From Candidatus Cloacimonadota bacterium (GTDB lineage: Bacteria; Cloacimonadota; Cloacimonadia; Cloacimonadales; Cloacimonadaceae), in contig JAAYEF010000029.1 in NCBI GenBank assembly GCA_012728875.1, positions 62,001-126,000 of the forward strand: DNA of 64,000 nt, read 5' to 3'. Made by a program: the position numbers and the translations under genes. Below the pieces are notes generated by a model. The model searched no databases and was not told where the DNA came from. It saw only the letters and a list, made by a program, of their open reading frames with translations. This document shows, in pieces, positions 8,614-18,158 of this stretch. Positions within the stretch are counted from its first letter, which is position 1; the number at the start of each line of letters is the position of its first letter.

Positions 8614-10682
8614 CGGTTCGCGAATACGACATTCAAAACCTCGGCTGCGCCGGATGTGCCAGTAAGATCGAGGCGCAAATCAAAGCCCTTCCAGAAGTTC
8701 ACGACGTAAACCTGGATTTTGTGAACCGCAAGCTGATCGTGCAATATCATTCCACCGTGGATTCACCTCTGCAAAAGCTGAACAGCATTGCCGACGCCAT
8801 CGAACCGGGCGTGAGCATCACCGCTGGCGGCGAAAGCCAGTCCCACGATAAAAACACTGAGCTCTGGCTCACCCTGGGGCTTGCCGCTGCCTTCACCGTC
8901 GCCACCTTTTTCCTGCCCGAGATTCTGGTGCCGTGGTTCGGCGTTGCAGCCTGGCTGCTGGCGGGCTACCGCGTGCTCATCAAAGCGGGAAAATCGCTGT
9001 TTTCGCGCCAGATGTTTTCCGAACATCTTTTGATGGCAATTGCCACCATCGGCGCCGTGGTTTTGGGCGAATATGCCGAAGCAGCCGCAGTGATGATCCT
9101 GTATGAACTTGGTCAATGGCTGGAACACCGCGCTGTGGAGCATTCCCGCAACCTGATCCGCGGCATGCTTTCTCTGAAGCCGGACAAGGCACATTTGCTC
9201 ACGGATTCCGGAATCGAGGATGTGGCGCTGGACAGCGTGCCCATCGGTTCCATCATCCAGATCCGCCCCGGCGAAAGGGTTCCCCTGGATGGCGAAGTGG
9301 TCAAGGGCGAAAGCTCTGTGGACAGTTCCACCCTCACCGGTGAGGCGGAACCGCTCTTTGTGGGTCCCGGTGCCAAAATCTTTGCCGGCTTTTTGAACCA
9401 CAGCGGCCTTTTGGAAATGAAGGTGGGTTCCACCGAGGCGGAAAGCACGGTAAACCGCATCCTGGATCTGATCGACAACGCCGGCTCCCGCAAGTCGCAG
9501 CAGGAAAAATTCATCACGCGCTTTGCCCGGGTTTACACACCCGCCGTGGTTGCCGTCGCCTTTCTGGTTTTTCTCATCCCCACCCTGCTGGGGCATTCCG
9601 CCGCAAACTGGTTCCACCGTTCCCTGGTTTTCCTGATCGTATCCTGCCCCTGCGCGTTGGTGATCTCGATTCCGCTTTCCTACTACATCGGCATCGGCGT
9701 GGGAGCCAAAAAAGGCATCATTTTCAAGGGCAGCGAATATCTGGATGTGTTACGTCAAGTGAAAACCGTGGTTTTCGACAAAACCGGCACCCTCACCACC
9801 GGCGAATTGAAAGTGGAAAAAGTATTGGTGGAAGACGACGCCGAACCCGTGGAACTGCTCCACACAATCTGGCTTTGCGAACACAATTCCTCCCACCCCT
9901 TTGCCCGAGCCATCCAAAATGCCTATGAGGGTGACTACGACCCGCAAAAAGTGAACGCCTATTCCGAATATCCGGGCAAGGGCGTCCTGCTGCAATATGG
10001 CACGGACAGGCTGATTGCCGGCTCGGCAGACTTTTTGAGCGAACACGGCTTTGTGGGACTGATCGATTCCGGAGTCCACAGCACCGTGCACGCCGCCAAA
10101 AACGACCTCTATCTGGGTTGCCTCACTTTTTCCGACGCCATCAAACCCGGCATCCAGGAAGCCCTCGCCCAGCTTAGAAAACAAGGTGTTCGCCAGATGG
10201 TCATGCTTTCCGGCGATCGCAGCGCCAAAGCCCAACAGGTTGGGCTAGAAACCGGCATGGACGAAGTGCAAGCCGAACTGCTGCCCTCCCAAAAGCTGGA
10301 CAGCCTGGAACAAATCATGGCAAAGCACCCTGGAAAAACCGCCTTCGTGGGCGACGGCATGAACGATGCACCCGCTTTGGCAAGAGCCGACGCCGGAATC
10401 GCCATGGGTGGAATCGGCAACCAATCCTCCGTGGAAACCGCCGGCATTGTGCTGTTGAACGACAAACCGGAACAGCTTGCCGCAGCTTTCCAGCTTTCGC
10501 GCAAAACCGGCATTTTGGTGCTGCAAAACATTTCCTTTGCGCTGGGGGTGAAGGCCCTGGTGATGGTTTTGGGCGTCAGCGGCATTTCCGGACTGTGGGA
10601 AGCCGTGATCGCAGACGTTGGCGTCACGCTTTTGGTGATCTTCAATGCCCTGCGCATGCTCCGCAGCGAACGCCGGACTTGA
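8610..10682 (+). CDS. zntA: Zn2+/Cd2+/Pb2+ exporting P1B-type ATPase
   Basis: A 690-residue heavy-metal pump that expels zinc-group ions from the cytoplasm using ATP. In order: one HMA domain with GCAGC (C13, C16), membrane helices, the LTGEAE actuator motif, the intramembrane CPC at C346-P-C348, the phosphorylated aspartate D390 in DKTGTLT, the SSHPFA nucleotide-binding histidine-proline pair, and GDGMNDAP. The last helices carry the lysine (VKALVM) and aspartate (ADVGVT) typical of the P1B-2 zinc/cadmium/lead subgroup rather than the copper group. Length is usual for the family. It overlaps the repressor gene by four bases. No clear terminator is visible before thrS, 58 bases downstream. 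Confidence 0.95.
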   Translation: MTVREYDIQNLGCAGCASKIEAQIKALPEVHDVNLDFVNRKLIVQYHSTVDSPLQKLNSIADAIEPGVSITAGGESQSHDKNTELWLTLGLAAAFTVATFFLPEILVPWFGVAAWLLAGYRVLIKAGKSLFSRQMFSEHLLMAIATIGAVVLGEYAEAAAVMILYELGQWLEHRAVEHSRNLIRGMLSLKPDKAHLLTDSGIEDVALDSVPIGSIIQIRPGERVPLDGEVVKGESSVDSSTLTGEAEPLFVGPGAKIFAGFLNHSGLLEMKVGSTEAESTVNRILDLIDNAGSRKSQQEKFITRFARVYTPAVVAVAFLVFLIPTLLGHSAANWFHRSLVFLIVSCPCALVISIPLSYYIGIGVGAKKGIIFKGSEYLDVLRQVKTVVFDKTGTLTTGELKVEKVLVEDDAEPVELLHTIWLCEHNSSHPFARAIQNAYEGDYDPQKVNAYSEYPGKGVLLQYGTDRLIAGSADFLSEHGFVGLIDSGVHSTVHAAKNDLYLGCLTFSDAIKPGIQEALAQLRKQGVRQMVMLSGDRSAKAQQVGLETGMDEVQAELLPSQKLDSLEQIMAKHPGKTAFVGDGMNDAPALARADAGIAMGGIGNQSSVETAGIVLLNDKPEQLAAAFQLSRKTGILVLQNISFALGVKALVMVLGVSGISGLWEAVIADVGVTLLVIFNALRMLRSERRT

Positions 10683-10740
10683 CAAAATCACGCCTTAAAA
10701 CTGCTTTGGCAATTCAACTTAAATTTAATTTGGAGAAACC

Positions 10741-12642
10741 ATGTCCATAAAGATCACTTTGCCCGACGGCTCGATCAAAGAATATGCCCAACCCGTAAGC
10801 GCACAGCAAGTTGCCCAAGACATCAGCCCCAGGCTGGCAGACGCCTCTGTGGCGGCGGAACTGGATGGCAAACTCATCGACCTGAACCAGATTATCGACC
10901 ACGATGCCAATCTGATTTTGCACACCTTCAAAACCGAAACCGGAAAAGACATCTATTGGCACAGCACCGCCCACCTCATGGCGCAGGCGGTGAAACAGCT
11001 TTTCCCGGATGTGAAGGTGACCATCGGGCCCGCCATCGAACAGGGTTTTTATTACGACTTCGACCGCGACAAACCCTTCACAGAAGAAGAGCTTCAGCAG
11101 ATCGAAGACCGCATGGTGCAGCTGAGCAAGGAAGCCCTGCCCTATTCTCGCAAAGAGCTTTCCAAAGCTGAAGCCATCGAAATTTTCAAAGCGCAAAACG
11201 AAGACTATAAGATCGAGATTTTGAACGAGATTCCGGATGAAGACACCATCAGCACCTACACCCAGGGCGATTTCATCGATCTTTGCCGCGGTCCGCACAT
11301 CCCCCACACTGGAAAAATCAAGGCGGTCAAACTGCTCAAAAGTTCCGGTGCCTACTGGCGTGGCGATGAAAAGAACAAAATGCTCCAGCGTATCTATGGC
11401 ATCAGTTTTCCCACCGCCAAGGAACTGGATCAATACATGGAATTTCTGCGTCAAGCCGCTCTGCGCGACCATCGCAAGCTGGGCAAGGACCTGGATCTTT
11501 TCTCCATCAATGAAGACATCGGACCCGGCTTGGTTTTGTGGCATCCAAACGGCGCCATGATCCGCCATCTGATTGAAAACTATTGGCGTGAAGAGCATCT
11601 GCGCCGAGGCTACAAACTGGTTTACACGCCCCATGTGGGACGCGCCCAGCTTTGGGAAACCAGCGGTCACCTTGGTTTTTACAAGGAAAACATGTATGCC
11701 GCCATGGATGTGGAAGGTCAGGATTACTACATCAAACCGATGAACTGCCCCTTCCACATCGCAATCTACAATTCAAACCTGCACAGCTATCGCGAATTGC
11801 CCATCCGTCTGGCAGAGCTTGGAACCGTTTACCGCTATGAACGTTCCGGAGTTTTGCACGGCCTGATGCGCGTGCGCGGCTTCACCCAGGACGACGCCCA
11901 CATCATTTGCACTCCCGAACAGTTGAATGATGAAGTGGAAAAACTGATCGTGCTGTCGATGGATATGCTCAAACACTTTGGTTTCCAGGAATTCCTGGTC
12001 TATCTGAGCACCCGTCCCGAAGAAGCTGTGGGCGAACCCGAGGATTGGGAAACCGCCACCCAGAGCCTGCGCAGTTCCCTGGAAAAAATCGGCATAGACT
12101 ATGAAGTTGACGAAGGCGGGGGCGCTTTCTACGGCCCCAAGATCGACATCAAGATCAAGGACGCCCTGGGTCGCGCCTGGCAATGCAGCACTATCCAGTT
12201 CGACTTCAACGAACCCACCCGCTTCAACATGAGCTACATCGGTGCCGACAACGCTCAACACCGTCCGTTCATGGTTCACCGTGCCATCCTGGGTTCCGTG
12301 GAACGCTTTTTTGCCACGCTCCTGGAATATCACGGCGGAAACCTGCCCCTGTGGCTGGCGCCTATCCAGCTCATGATTTTGCCCATCACTGAACAGCAGT
12401 TGGACTACGCACGCAAGCTGGAAGAGGAATTTCGCCTGAAAGGCCTGCGCTGCGAAGTGGACACCCGCAACGAAAAGATTGGCTACAAAATCCGCGATGC
12501 CGAGATGAAAAAGATCCCCTTCATGGCGATCGTCGGCAAAAAGGAAGAGGAAGCACAAGCGCTCTCGCTGCGCCAGCACACCGTTGGCGACTTGGGCTCG
12601 ATGAACCTGGAAGACGCCCTGCATAAGTTGCAGGAATCCTAA
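10741..12642 (+). CDS. thrS: Threonyl-tRNA synthetase
   Basis: Charges tRNA-Thr with threonine. Full length at 633 residues with the standard layout: TGS domain (1-62), editing domain with HSTAH (H74, H78) and DLCRGPH (C182, H186), class II catalytic core with zinc ligands C336 in NCPFH and H387 in QDDAH plus a later histidine, then the anticodon-binding domain (about 530-633). All editing residues are present, so mischarged serine should be cleared. GGAG lies at 10731-10734, six bases ahead of ATG 10741. It stands alone between the zinc operon and the convergent ABC operon. Confidence 0.97.
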   Translation: MSIKITLPDGSIKEYAQPVSAQQVAQDISPRLADASVAAELDGKLIDLNQIIDHDANLILHTFKTETGKDIYWHSTAHLMAQAVKQLFPDVKVTIGPAIEQGFYYDFDRDKPFTEEELQQIEDRMVQLSKEALPYSRKELSKAEAIEIFKAQNEDYKIEILNEIPDEDTISTYTQGDFIDLCRGPHIPHTGKIKAVKLLKSSGAYWRGDEKNKMLQRIYGISFPTAKELDQYMEFLRQAALRDHRKLGKDLDLFSINEDIGPGLVLWHPNGAMIRHLIENYWREEHLRRGYKLVYTPHVGRAQLWETSGHLGFYKENMYAAMDVEGQDYYIKPMNCPFHIAIYNSNLHSYRELPIRLAELGTVYRYERSGVLHGLMRVRGFTQDDAHIICTPEQLNDEVEKLIVLSMDMLKHFGFQEFLVYLSTRPEEAVGEPEDWETATQSLRSSLEKIGIDYEVDEGGGAFYGPKIDIKIKDALGRAWQCSTIQFDFNEPTRFNMSYIGADNAQHRPFMVHRAILGSVERFFATLLEYHGGNLPLWLAPIQLMILPITEQQLDYARKLEEEFRLKGLRCEVDTRNEKIGYKIRDAEMKKIPFMAIVGKKEEEAQALSLRQHTVGDLGSMNLEDALHKLQES

Positions 12643-12666
12643 GCCCAGCGGCGTTTTTTCAGCAGC

Positions 12667-14736
12667 CTATTCTTCCTGGGAACTCCCCGCCTGCTTTTCA
12701 AACACCAGGCTGGCTTGATTTTCGCGCGTGACCCGGTGAAAAGCCCAAAGCGACAGCGCCAAAATCACCAACGCGGGCGCAATCACCCAATAGCGCAGGT
12801 TTTCAGCATCCACAACGATGAATTTCATCCAGCTCTTTTCGGCAAAAAGCCCGATAAAGAGTGCAAGAGAGTTGTTGATGGTGTGGGAAAGCATTGAATT
12901 GATGATACTTCCCGAGCGTGAGCTGAGATAACCCAGCAGGATTCCCAAGATCAAAACCGGTATAAAACGGAAAGGGTCAAGGTGGAAAAGCGCGAACAGC
13001 AAAGCGCTGATGATCACCGGTTGCCAAAACTTTCCCTTTTCAAAAAAGCGGATCAGGAAACCGCGAAACATCAGTTCCTCGCAGATTCCGGGCATCACTG
13101 CAATCACCAGAAACATCTGCCAGATGGGCACATCCAGGTTGAAAAGTTTCCCAAGTCCTTCCAGATAATCCTGCGGAAAAGGAAAGACCTGGTTGATAAG
13201 CTGGGCAACAATGGAAACCGTCACCGCCGCCGACACCGCGATCAAGGGCACCAAAAGCAATTCCTTGGGCTTGGGCGCTTTTACTCTCAAAAGCTTCCGG
13301 GCTTCCGAACCCTTGACTTTCAAGAACGCCAAGATCACAAACACAGGCAGCACAATGATATACATCTGCGTTTTGATCAAGCCATTGACCAGGTCCGCCA
13401 TCTGCCATTTCGTGCCCAGATAATACAGCGCCACCAGAGCCAGGGAAAAATAGACCGCACCGTTGAAGGTGTTGAAAAACCCGCTCTTGCTTTTGCGCTG
13501 GGATTTCAGGCTGCTGCCGTCGTCTTCGGTTCTGAACAGCACCGCCTCGGTGTGGAAAAGCTTCACCGTGAGCCAGATTGCCAGAATGTCCAGGACCAAT
13601 GTGCTGCCGATCGTGATCAAAAGATGCGAAAGCTCCCATTCGCCAATCAGGATGGCTTTGAAAAGCAGGGAGATGTTGATCACGGGTATCAGCGACAGCA
13701 GATTGCTGATTTGCATGGACGGAATGAAGCTCGCCATGCCCATCAGCATGGAAACCATCATGATGGGCTGTTCGTAGGTGCGCGCTTCCTTCATGTTCCT
13801 CGAAAAGGTGGAAATGGAAAGCAGCAACGCCGAAAACAGAGTTGCCATCGGCACCATCGCAAAAAGCAGGATGATGAACGACTTGATGGGCAAGTGCAGT
13901 CCCTGATCCGCCATGCCCATCTGGGAAAGCAGATAGCGCACGGAAAAGCTGATGCTGATCAAGTTTATGACCACATTTATCATCGCCATGCAAAACACGG
14001 TGAGATATTTTCCCAAAACGATTTCGCTACGTGTTGCAGATGAAACCAACAGCGTTTCCAGGGTGTGGCGCTCTTTTTCACCCGCCACAAGGTCTGCCGC
14101 AACCACCGCCGCACCGGTGATCAGCATCAAGATCATCATGTAGGGCAAAAGCATGCCCAAAATGCTGCCCATCTTTTTTTCCGTGGAGGAGCTGTCAAAT
14201 TGCCTCACCGTGAGCGGATGGATGTATTCTTCTTCCAACCCCTTTTCGCTGAGGCGTTTGGCAAGTATTATGGAATTCACCTGACCCAGGCTTTTCTGCA
14301 GTTTTTCAAAAAGCATGCGTCCCTGATCCCCCGAGGCATCGAAACGCACATCTGCCCTGTAGCTGGTGACTCCCGCTGCGGAAAGCGTGTCCGAAATGCT
14401 CACCACCGCCAGGATCTCTTTTTCTTCATACAGCATTTCCAGATGCGGCGGATCCTCCAGAGTGGTCACATACGGCGTTTCACTGAGGGTTTGCAGCACA
14501 GTTTCATACAGCTCCTTCGCGTCGGGACTTTCGTGGGAAAGGCTGTCCAAAAGTGCGATGGTGGCGCCGCGTTTTTCGATGATGTCTGCCTGGCGGCTCA
14601 TGATGCTGCTGGTGCCGATGAAAATCAGCGGATATAGGATCACGGGCAAAACGATGGTGGCAAAAAGCGTACGCTTGTCGCGCAGCATCTCCAGGATTTC
14701 TTTGCGGAATACGATGATCGCTTTCTTAAAATTCAT
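12667..14736 (-). CDS. ABC-2 type exporter permease fused to a CPBP membrane protease
   Basis: A 689-residue fusion. Residues about 1-400 are an ABC-2/NatB-like permease: one helix near the start, a large extracytoplasmic loop (about 40-180), then five or six helices including the conserved AGEKERHTLETLL segment. Residues about 430-680 form a CPBP (CAAX protease and bacteriocin-processing) domain with all three motifs: EELMFR, the FALFH histidine and the HTINN histidine-asparagine. I chose ATG 14736 over a TTG at 14745; it overlaps the ATPase stop by 11 bases and GGAG lies upstream. Fusions of this kind are known from several phyla. It may export a peptide or antibiotic-like molecule and cleave a membrane substrate. 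The substrate is not evident. Confidence 0.88.
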   Translation of the reverse strand: MNFKKAIIVFRKEILEMLRDKRTLFATIVLPVILYPLIFIGTSSIMSRQADIIEKRGATIALLDSLSHESPDAKELYETVLQTLSETPYVTTLEDPPHLEMLYEEKEILAVVSISDTLSAAGVTSYRADVRFDASGDQGRMLFEKLQKSLGQVNSIILAKRLSEKGLEEEYIHPLTVRQFDSSSTEKKMGSILGMLLPYMMILMLITGAAVVAADLVAGEKERHTLETLLVSSATRSEIVLGKYLTVFCMAMINVVINLISISFSVRYLLSQMGMADQGLHLPIKSFIILLFAMVPMATLFSALLLSISTFSRNMKEARTYEQPIMMVSMLMGMASFIPSMQISNLLSLIPVINISLLFKAILIGEWELSHLLITIGSTLVLDILAIWLTVKLFHTEAVLFRTEDDGSSLKSQRKSKSGFFNTFNGAVYFSLALVALYYLGTKWQMADLVNGLIKTQMYIIVLPVFVILAFLKVKGSEARKLLRVKAPKPKELLLVPLIAVSAAVTVSIVAQLINQVFPFPQDYLEGLGKLFNLDVPIWQMFLVIAVMPGICEELMFRGFLIRFFEKGKFWQPVIISALLFALFHLDPFRFIPVLILGILLGYLSSRSGSIINSMLSHTINNSLALFIGLFAEKSWMKFIVVDAENLRYWVIAPALVILALSLWAFHRVTRENQASLVFEKQAGSSQEE

Positions 14737-15487
14737 GATTCTCAAGCTCCGTTCCAGTTTGCTTCACATAGTGCACAAAAATGTCGTCAAGGTCTTCAAA
14801 TCCTGTTTCGGTGCGCATTCCCTGCAGGGTGCCCTGTGCCAGGACCCTGCCGTTGTGAATCATCACGATGCGGTCCGCCAGGCGCTCGGCTTCACGCATG
14901 ATGTGGGTGGAAAACAGCACACATTTTCCATTTTCCCTGCAGTTTCGCACAAAGGAAATGATGTTGCGCGCGGTGAGAATATCCAAGCCGGCGGTGGGCT
15001 CGTCAAAAATCATCACTGGTGGATCGTGGATGATAGAACGCACAATGGAAGTTTTTTGCTTCATGCCGCTGGAAAGAAATTCCATCTTTTTGTCCAAAAA
15101 ATCGTGCATGTCCAAAAGCGTTGCCATCTCGTCCATCCTGGTTTTGATGAGCTGATCCTCAACGCTGTAGAGCCTGCCGAAATATGTGATGAATTCGCGC
15201 GCTGTGAGGCGCATATAGAGCCCGGTGTCGCCGGAAAGAAAGCCCAGGTTGCGGCGCACCATGTCTCCCTGGCTAACGGTATCGTAGCCCTCGATCCGAG
15301 CACTTCCGCCATTGGGCTTGAAAACCGTGGAAAGCACCCTCATCGTGGTGGTTTTCCCGGCTCCGTTCACTCCCAAAAGGCAGACAATCTCACCGTGGGC
15401 AGCGGAAAAACTGACCTCGTCCACTGCCCTGAATTTCTCGCCGTTTTTCTTGGGAAATTCTTTGACTAATGATTGAACTTCTATCAT
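14726..15487 (-). CDS. ABC exporter ATPase (NatA-like)
   Basis: A 253-residue ATP-binding subunit. Walker A is GVNGAGKTTT at about 39-48, the signature is LSSGMKQK at about 137-144, Walker B is VMIFDEPTAGLD at about 157-168, and the switch histidine is in FSTHIM. It pairs with the permease-protease encoded immediately downstream, with which it overlaps by 11 bases. Similarity is strongest to sodium/antibiotic exporters of the NatA type. The gene begins the operon and is preceded by a long non-coding region. No promoter is obvious: a TTGACA upstream on the minus strand lacks a -10 element. Confidence 0.93.
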   Translation of the reverse strand: MIEVQSLVKEFPKKNGEKFRAVDEVSFSAAHGEIVCLLGVNGAGKTTTMRVLSTVFKPNGGSARIEGYDTVSQGDMVRRNLGFLSGDTGLYMRLTAREFITYFGRLYSVEDQLIKTRMDEMATLLDMHDFLDKKMEFLSSGMKQKTSIVRSIIHDPPVMIFDEPTAGLDILTARNIISFVRNCRENGKCVLFSTHIMREAERLADRIVMIHNGRVLAQGTLQGMRTETGFEDLDDIFVHYVKQTGTELENHEF

Positions 15488-16126
15488 TGCTTCTCACCTT
15501 GTTTCATACAGTTTTAAAAAGATTTGTGGAACTTTTCCTGCACTTGCCATCATGTCAAGCATAATCGATTGCTTTGGGTAAAGCAACTTAAAGTGTTTTA
15601 TTAATTTTTACTCTCTATTTGCTTAAATCACACTGCATTACATGTGATCGTATCCGTGTTCTAAAAGACAACAAAGTTTTTCGCCGCCATTTCTTTCCTC
15701 CCACTCCCCTTCGCCCTTGAGCCCAGCCATAATACTACTGCAATGATCCCTGTAAGCCTCCCCAATTTTTATTGGGAGGCTTATGGGATGTGTTTAGGTT
15801 GAATATTGGATGGAGCCAAGGGGGAAGGCAGGCTTGAGGGCTTTTAACCTCCCTCATTTATCATATTCCATATATGTCTTATCGATCGATACCATGCTTT
15901 ATATCTTTCCTTATTCGGTCAAGGCTTGAAATAGCGGCTTGTCAAAGATCGGACTCGCTCATTTTCAGGGTTCGCAGATATTATGGTGGGTTGAACGAAA
16001 AAAGCTTGACTAAAAACCGCCGCTCACAGGAAATGGACTCGTATATTGAAAAGCTGCTTCAAGCGGCTTTGAATCAAGCGAGGAAACTATCATCCCAATC
16101 ACCATATCAAGCGAGGATTCCCCTTT
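15488..16126. other. Non-coding region with structured elements
   Basis: No convincing gene. The stretch holds a 7-bp hairpin (15569-15575 with 15580-15586), an ATCACA...TGTGAT inverted repeat at about 15626-15647, and the palindromic repeat listed separately. A 95-codon open frame from 15874 lacks a ribosome binding site and any recognisable protein pattern. Divergent genes lie on either side, so promoters for both must be here, but I cannot place them confidently. Confidence 0.6.
15700..15852. repeat. Dispersed palindromic element, copy A
   Basis: An inner hairpin is formed by TAAGCCTCCC at 15753-15762 and GGGAGGCTTA at 15774-15783 (longer with a one-base bulge). Outer arms (15713-15723 with 15831-15841) pair with two mismatches. 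The right half, from GGGAGGCTTA onward for about 70 bases, resembles copy B near 39,328-39,396. The left arm contains CTCCCCTTCGCCCT, found identically in copy C (55792-55805). No coding capacity; a REP-like or MITE-like element is the simplest reading. Confidence 0.7.
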
Positions 16127-16855
16127 ATGAAAGAAGCGCTCAGCCTGCTCAATCAAATTGAAGCCGACCATGTTTTGGACGCTGCCACCGGAAGAGGTGA
16201 TTTCATTCAGACCTTGAAACAGCACCTGAAAAGCTACGTCCAGATCATTGGGGTGGATGCCTCTGAAAAAAGCGTTGACCATGCCCAGAAGCGCTTTCCC
16301 GAAAACGATGTGGAAATCTATCGCATGGATCTGGATGCCCTGGCTTTCGACGATGCAAGCTTCGATCTGGTCACGCTGCTCAATTCCATGCACCATCTTG
16401 CCAATCTGGACAAAGCTTTGGCGGAAATGATGCGTGTTTTGAAGCCCGGCGGAAAGCTGCTGATCAGCGAAATGTATTGCGACGGCCAGCAGAGTGAACC
16501 GCAAAAGACCCATATGATGATGCACCACTGGCTTGCCCGCATCGATCGTGAAAGCGGAAGCTACCATCGTGAAACCTACAGCAGGAGCGAGATCCTTGCC
16601 ATCTTCAACAGCTTGGGGCTGGCAAATCTGAAGAGCGTGGATTATTATATCCCTGTTGACGATCCCAAGGCCGCACGCAACTGTGAAAGCCTGAAGCGGA
16701 ACTGCGCCCTGGCGTTCAAAAAAGCCGAAACCCTTGAACACAACGAAGAGATTATTCGTGAAGGAAAAAGGGTTTTGGATAGAATTCAAGATGTGGGATG
16801 TGCTGGTGCCAGCAGCCTCATGCTTTTGGGTGAAAAGCCCAAAACCAAAATGTAA
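16127..16855 (+). CDS. Class I SAM-dependent methyltransferase
   Basis: A 242-residue cytoplasmic protein of the methyltransferase 11/25 type. SAM-binding motif I is VLDAATGRGDF at about 16-26, with an acidic motif II (IGVDASEKS), then LAFDDASFDLV and MLKPGGKLL-like motifs. The substrate cannot be told; the UbiE/menaquinone-like fold is used for many small molecules. It sits 22 bases ahead of rho and could share its transcript. The start has GCGAGG about ten bases upstream. Confidence 0.8.
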   Translation: MKEALSLLNQIEADHVLDAATGRGDFIQTLKQHLKSYVQIIGVDASEKSVDHAQKRFPENDVEIYRMDLDALAFDDASFDLVTLLNSMHHLANLDKALAEMMRVLKPGGKLLISEMYCDGQQSEPQKTHMMMHHWLARIDRESGSYHRETYSRSEILAIFNSLGLANLKSVDYYIPVDDPKAARNCESLKRNCALAFKKAETLEHNEEIIREGKRVLDRIQDVGCAGASSLMLLGEKPKTKM

Positions 16856-16877
16856 TTAATCCAAGGAGAATGGAAAA

Positions 16878-18137
16878 ATGTCCATGGAAGAAAATCTGTT
16901 TGAACTTCCTCAAACCCAGCTCACCAAGCTGGCAAAAAAATATGAAATCCCCGGCTACACCCAGTTGAAGGGTGTGGATCTGGTTTTCAGACTGTTGGAA
17001 CATCAGGCCGCCCAGGAAGGGCTGGCTTTTGTGACCGGCTGTTTGGAGATCATGGATGACGGCTTCGGCTTCCTGCGTTTTGCCCAAAACAACTATCTGC
17101 CCGGGCGTGATGACGTGTATGTTTCGCTCACGCAGGTGCGGCGTTTTGGCTTGAAAAACGGGCACATGATTTCCGGTCCGGTGCGTTCGCCCAAGGAAGG
17201 GGAAAAATATTATGCCCTGTTGAGGGTGGATGCTGTAAATTATATGGCGCCCACCGCCATGCAGGATCTGCGCACCTGGGACGAGCTTACGCCCTACTAT
17301 CCTACAGAACGCCTGAATCTGGAGTTTTCCGCCGATAACTATTCCACACGTCTGATCAATCTCTTCACCCCCATCGGCAAGGGTCAGCGCGGCTTGATCG
17401 TGGCGGCTCCCCGCACGGGAAAGACCACCCTGCTGCAGGACACGGCAAACGCCATTCTGACCAACCATCCGGAAGTGTATCTGATCGTGCTGCTGGTGGA
17501 TGAACGCCCCGAAGAAGTTACGGAAATGAAAAAGATCCTGCGTCCCGGAAACCGTGAAGTGATCAGCTCCACCTTCGATGAATCTCCAAAGAATCACACC
17601 GCGGTCAGCGAAATGGTTTTGGAAAAGGCAAAAAGGATGATCGAGCTGAACCAGGATGTGGTGATTGTGTTGGACAGCATCACGCGCCTGGCTAGGGCAT
17701 ACAACAACATCACCCCCTCCAGCGGAAAAGTGCTCTCCGGCGGTATCGACGCCAACGGCCTCATCAAGCCCAAAAAGTTTTTTGGCGCCGCCAGAAACAC
17801 CGAGGAAGCTGGCTCGCTCACCATCATTGCCACCGCCCTGATCGATACCGGTTCCAAGATGGACCAAGTGATTTTTGAAGAATTCAAGGGCACTGGAAAC
17901 ATGGAATTGGTGTTGGATCGCAGCATTTCAGATATGCGCCTCTACCCCGCCATCGATCTGGTGAAAAGCGGAACCCGCCGCGAAGAACTGCTGCTCACGC
18001 AAAATGAAATCAACCGCATGTATGTGCTGCGCAAATATCTGAAGACCATCAGCCCCATCCAAGGCATCGAAACCCTGCGCAAGCGGATGCAGGCAACCAA
18101 AACCAACGATGAACTCTTGAACTCCATGAGCAATTGA
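16878..18137 (+). CDS. rho: Transcription termination factor Rho
   Basis: Hexameric RNA helicase that ends transcription. The 419-residue length matches the compact bacterial form. Residues 1-45 are the amino-terminal helical domain, about 50-120 the RNA-binding cold-shock fold (GFGFLR ... DVYVS), followed by the ATPase with P-loop APRTGKTT at about 176-183, Walker [10 protein letters not shown], the Q-loop/R-loop segment SGGIDANG and a conserved end. AAGGAG precedes ATG 16878; ATG 16884 is an alternative. No long insertion is present in the amino-terminal domain, unlike Rho of some Bacteroidota and Actinomycetota. Confidence 0.97.
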   Translation: MSMEENLFELPQTQLTKLAKKYEIPGYTQLKGVDLVFRLLEHQAAQEGLAFVTGCLEIMDDGFGFLRFAQNNYLPGRDDVYVSLTQVRRFGLKNGHMISGPVRSPKEGEKYYALLRVDAVNYMAPTAMQDLRTWDELTPYYPTERLNLEFSADNYSTRLINLFTPIGKGQRGLIVAAPRTGKTTLLQDTANAILTNHPEVYLIVLLVDERPEEVTEMKKILRPGNREVISSTFDESPKNHTAVSEMVLEKAKRMIELNQDVVIVLDSITRLARAYNNITPSSGKVLSGGIDANGLIKPKKFFGAARNTEEAGSLTIIATALIDTGSKMDQVIFEEFKGTGNMELVLDRSISDMRLYPAIDLVKSGTRREELLLTQNEINRMYVLRKYLKTISPIQGIETLRKRMQATKTNDELLNSMSN

Positions 18138-18158
18138 ACTTGAAACGGAGGACTTGAC

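Noticed and set aside
10714-11757. A 347-codon minus-strand open frame
   Set aside because: Antisense to the amino half of thrS, which is certain; no independent support.
12982-14043. A 353-codon plus-strand open frame
   Set aside because: Antisense shadow of the ABC-2/CPBP gene; the histidine- and glutamine-rich translation resembles no protein family.
15569-15586. TTGCTTT/AAAGCAA hairpin as a terminator for the ABC operon or the opposite strand
   Set aside because: No run of T follows on either strand and it lies upstream, not downstream, of the genes on both sides.
15874-16161. A 95-codon open frame ahead of the methyltransferase
   Set aside because: No ribosome binding site, no recognisable family, and out of frame with the methyltransferase, so it is not an extension of it.
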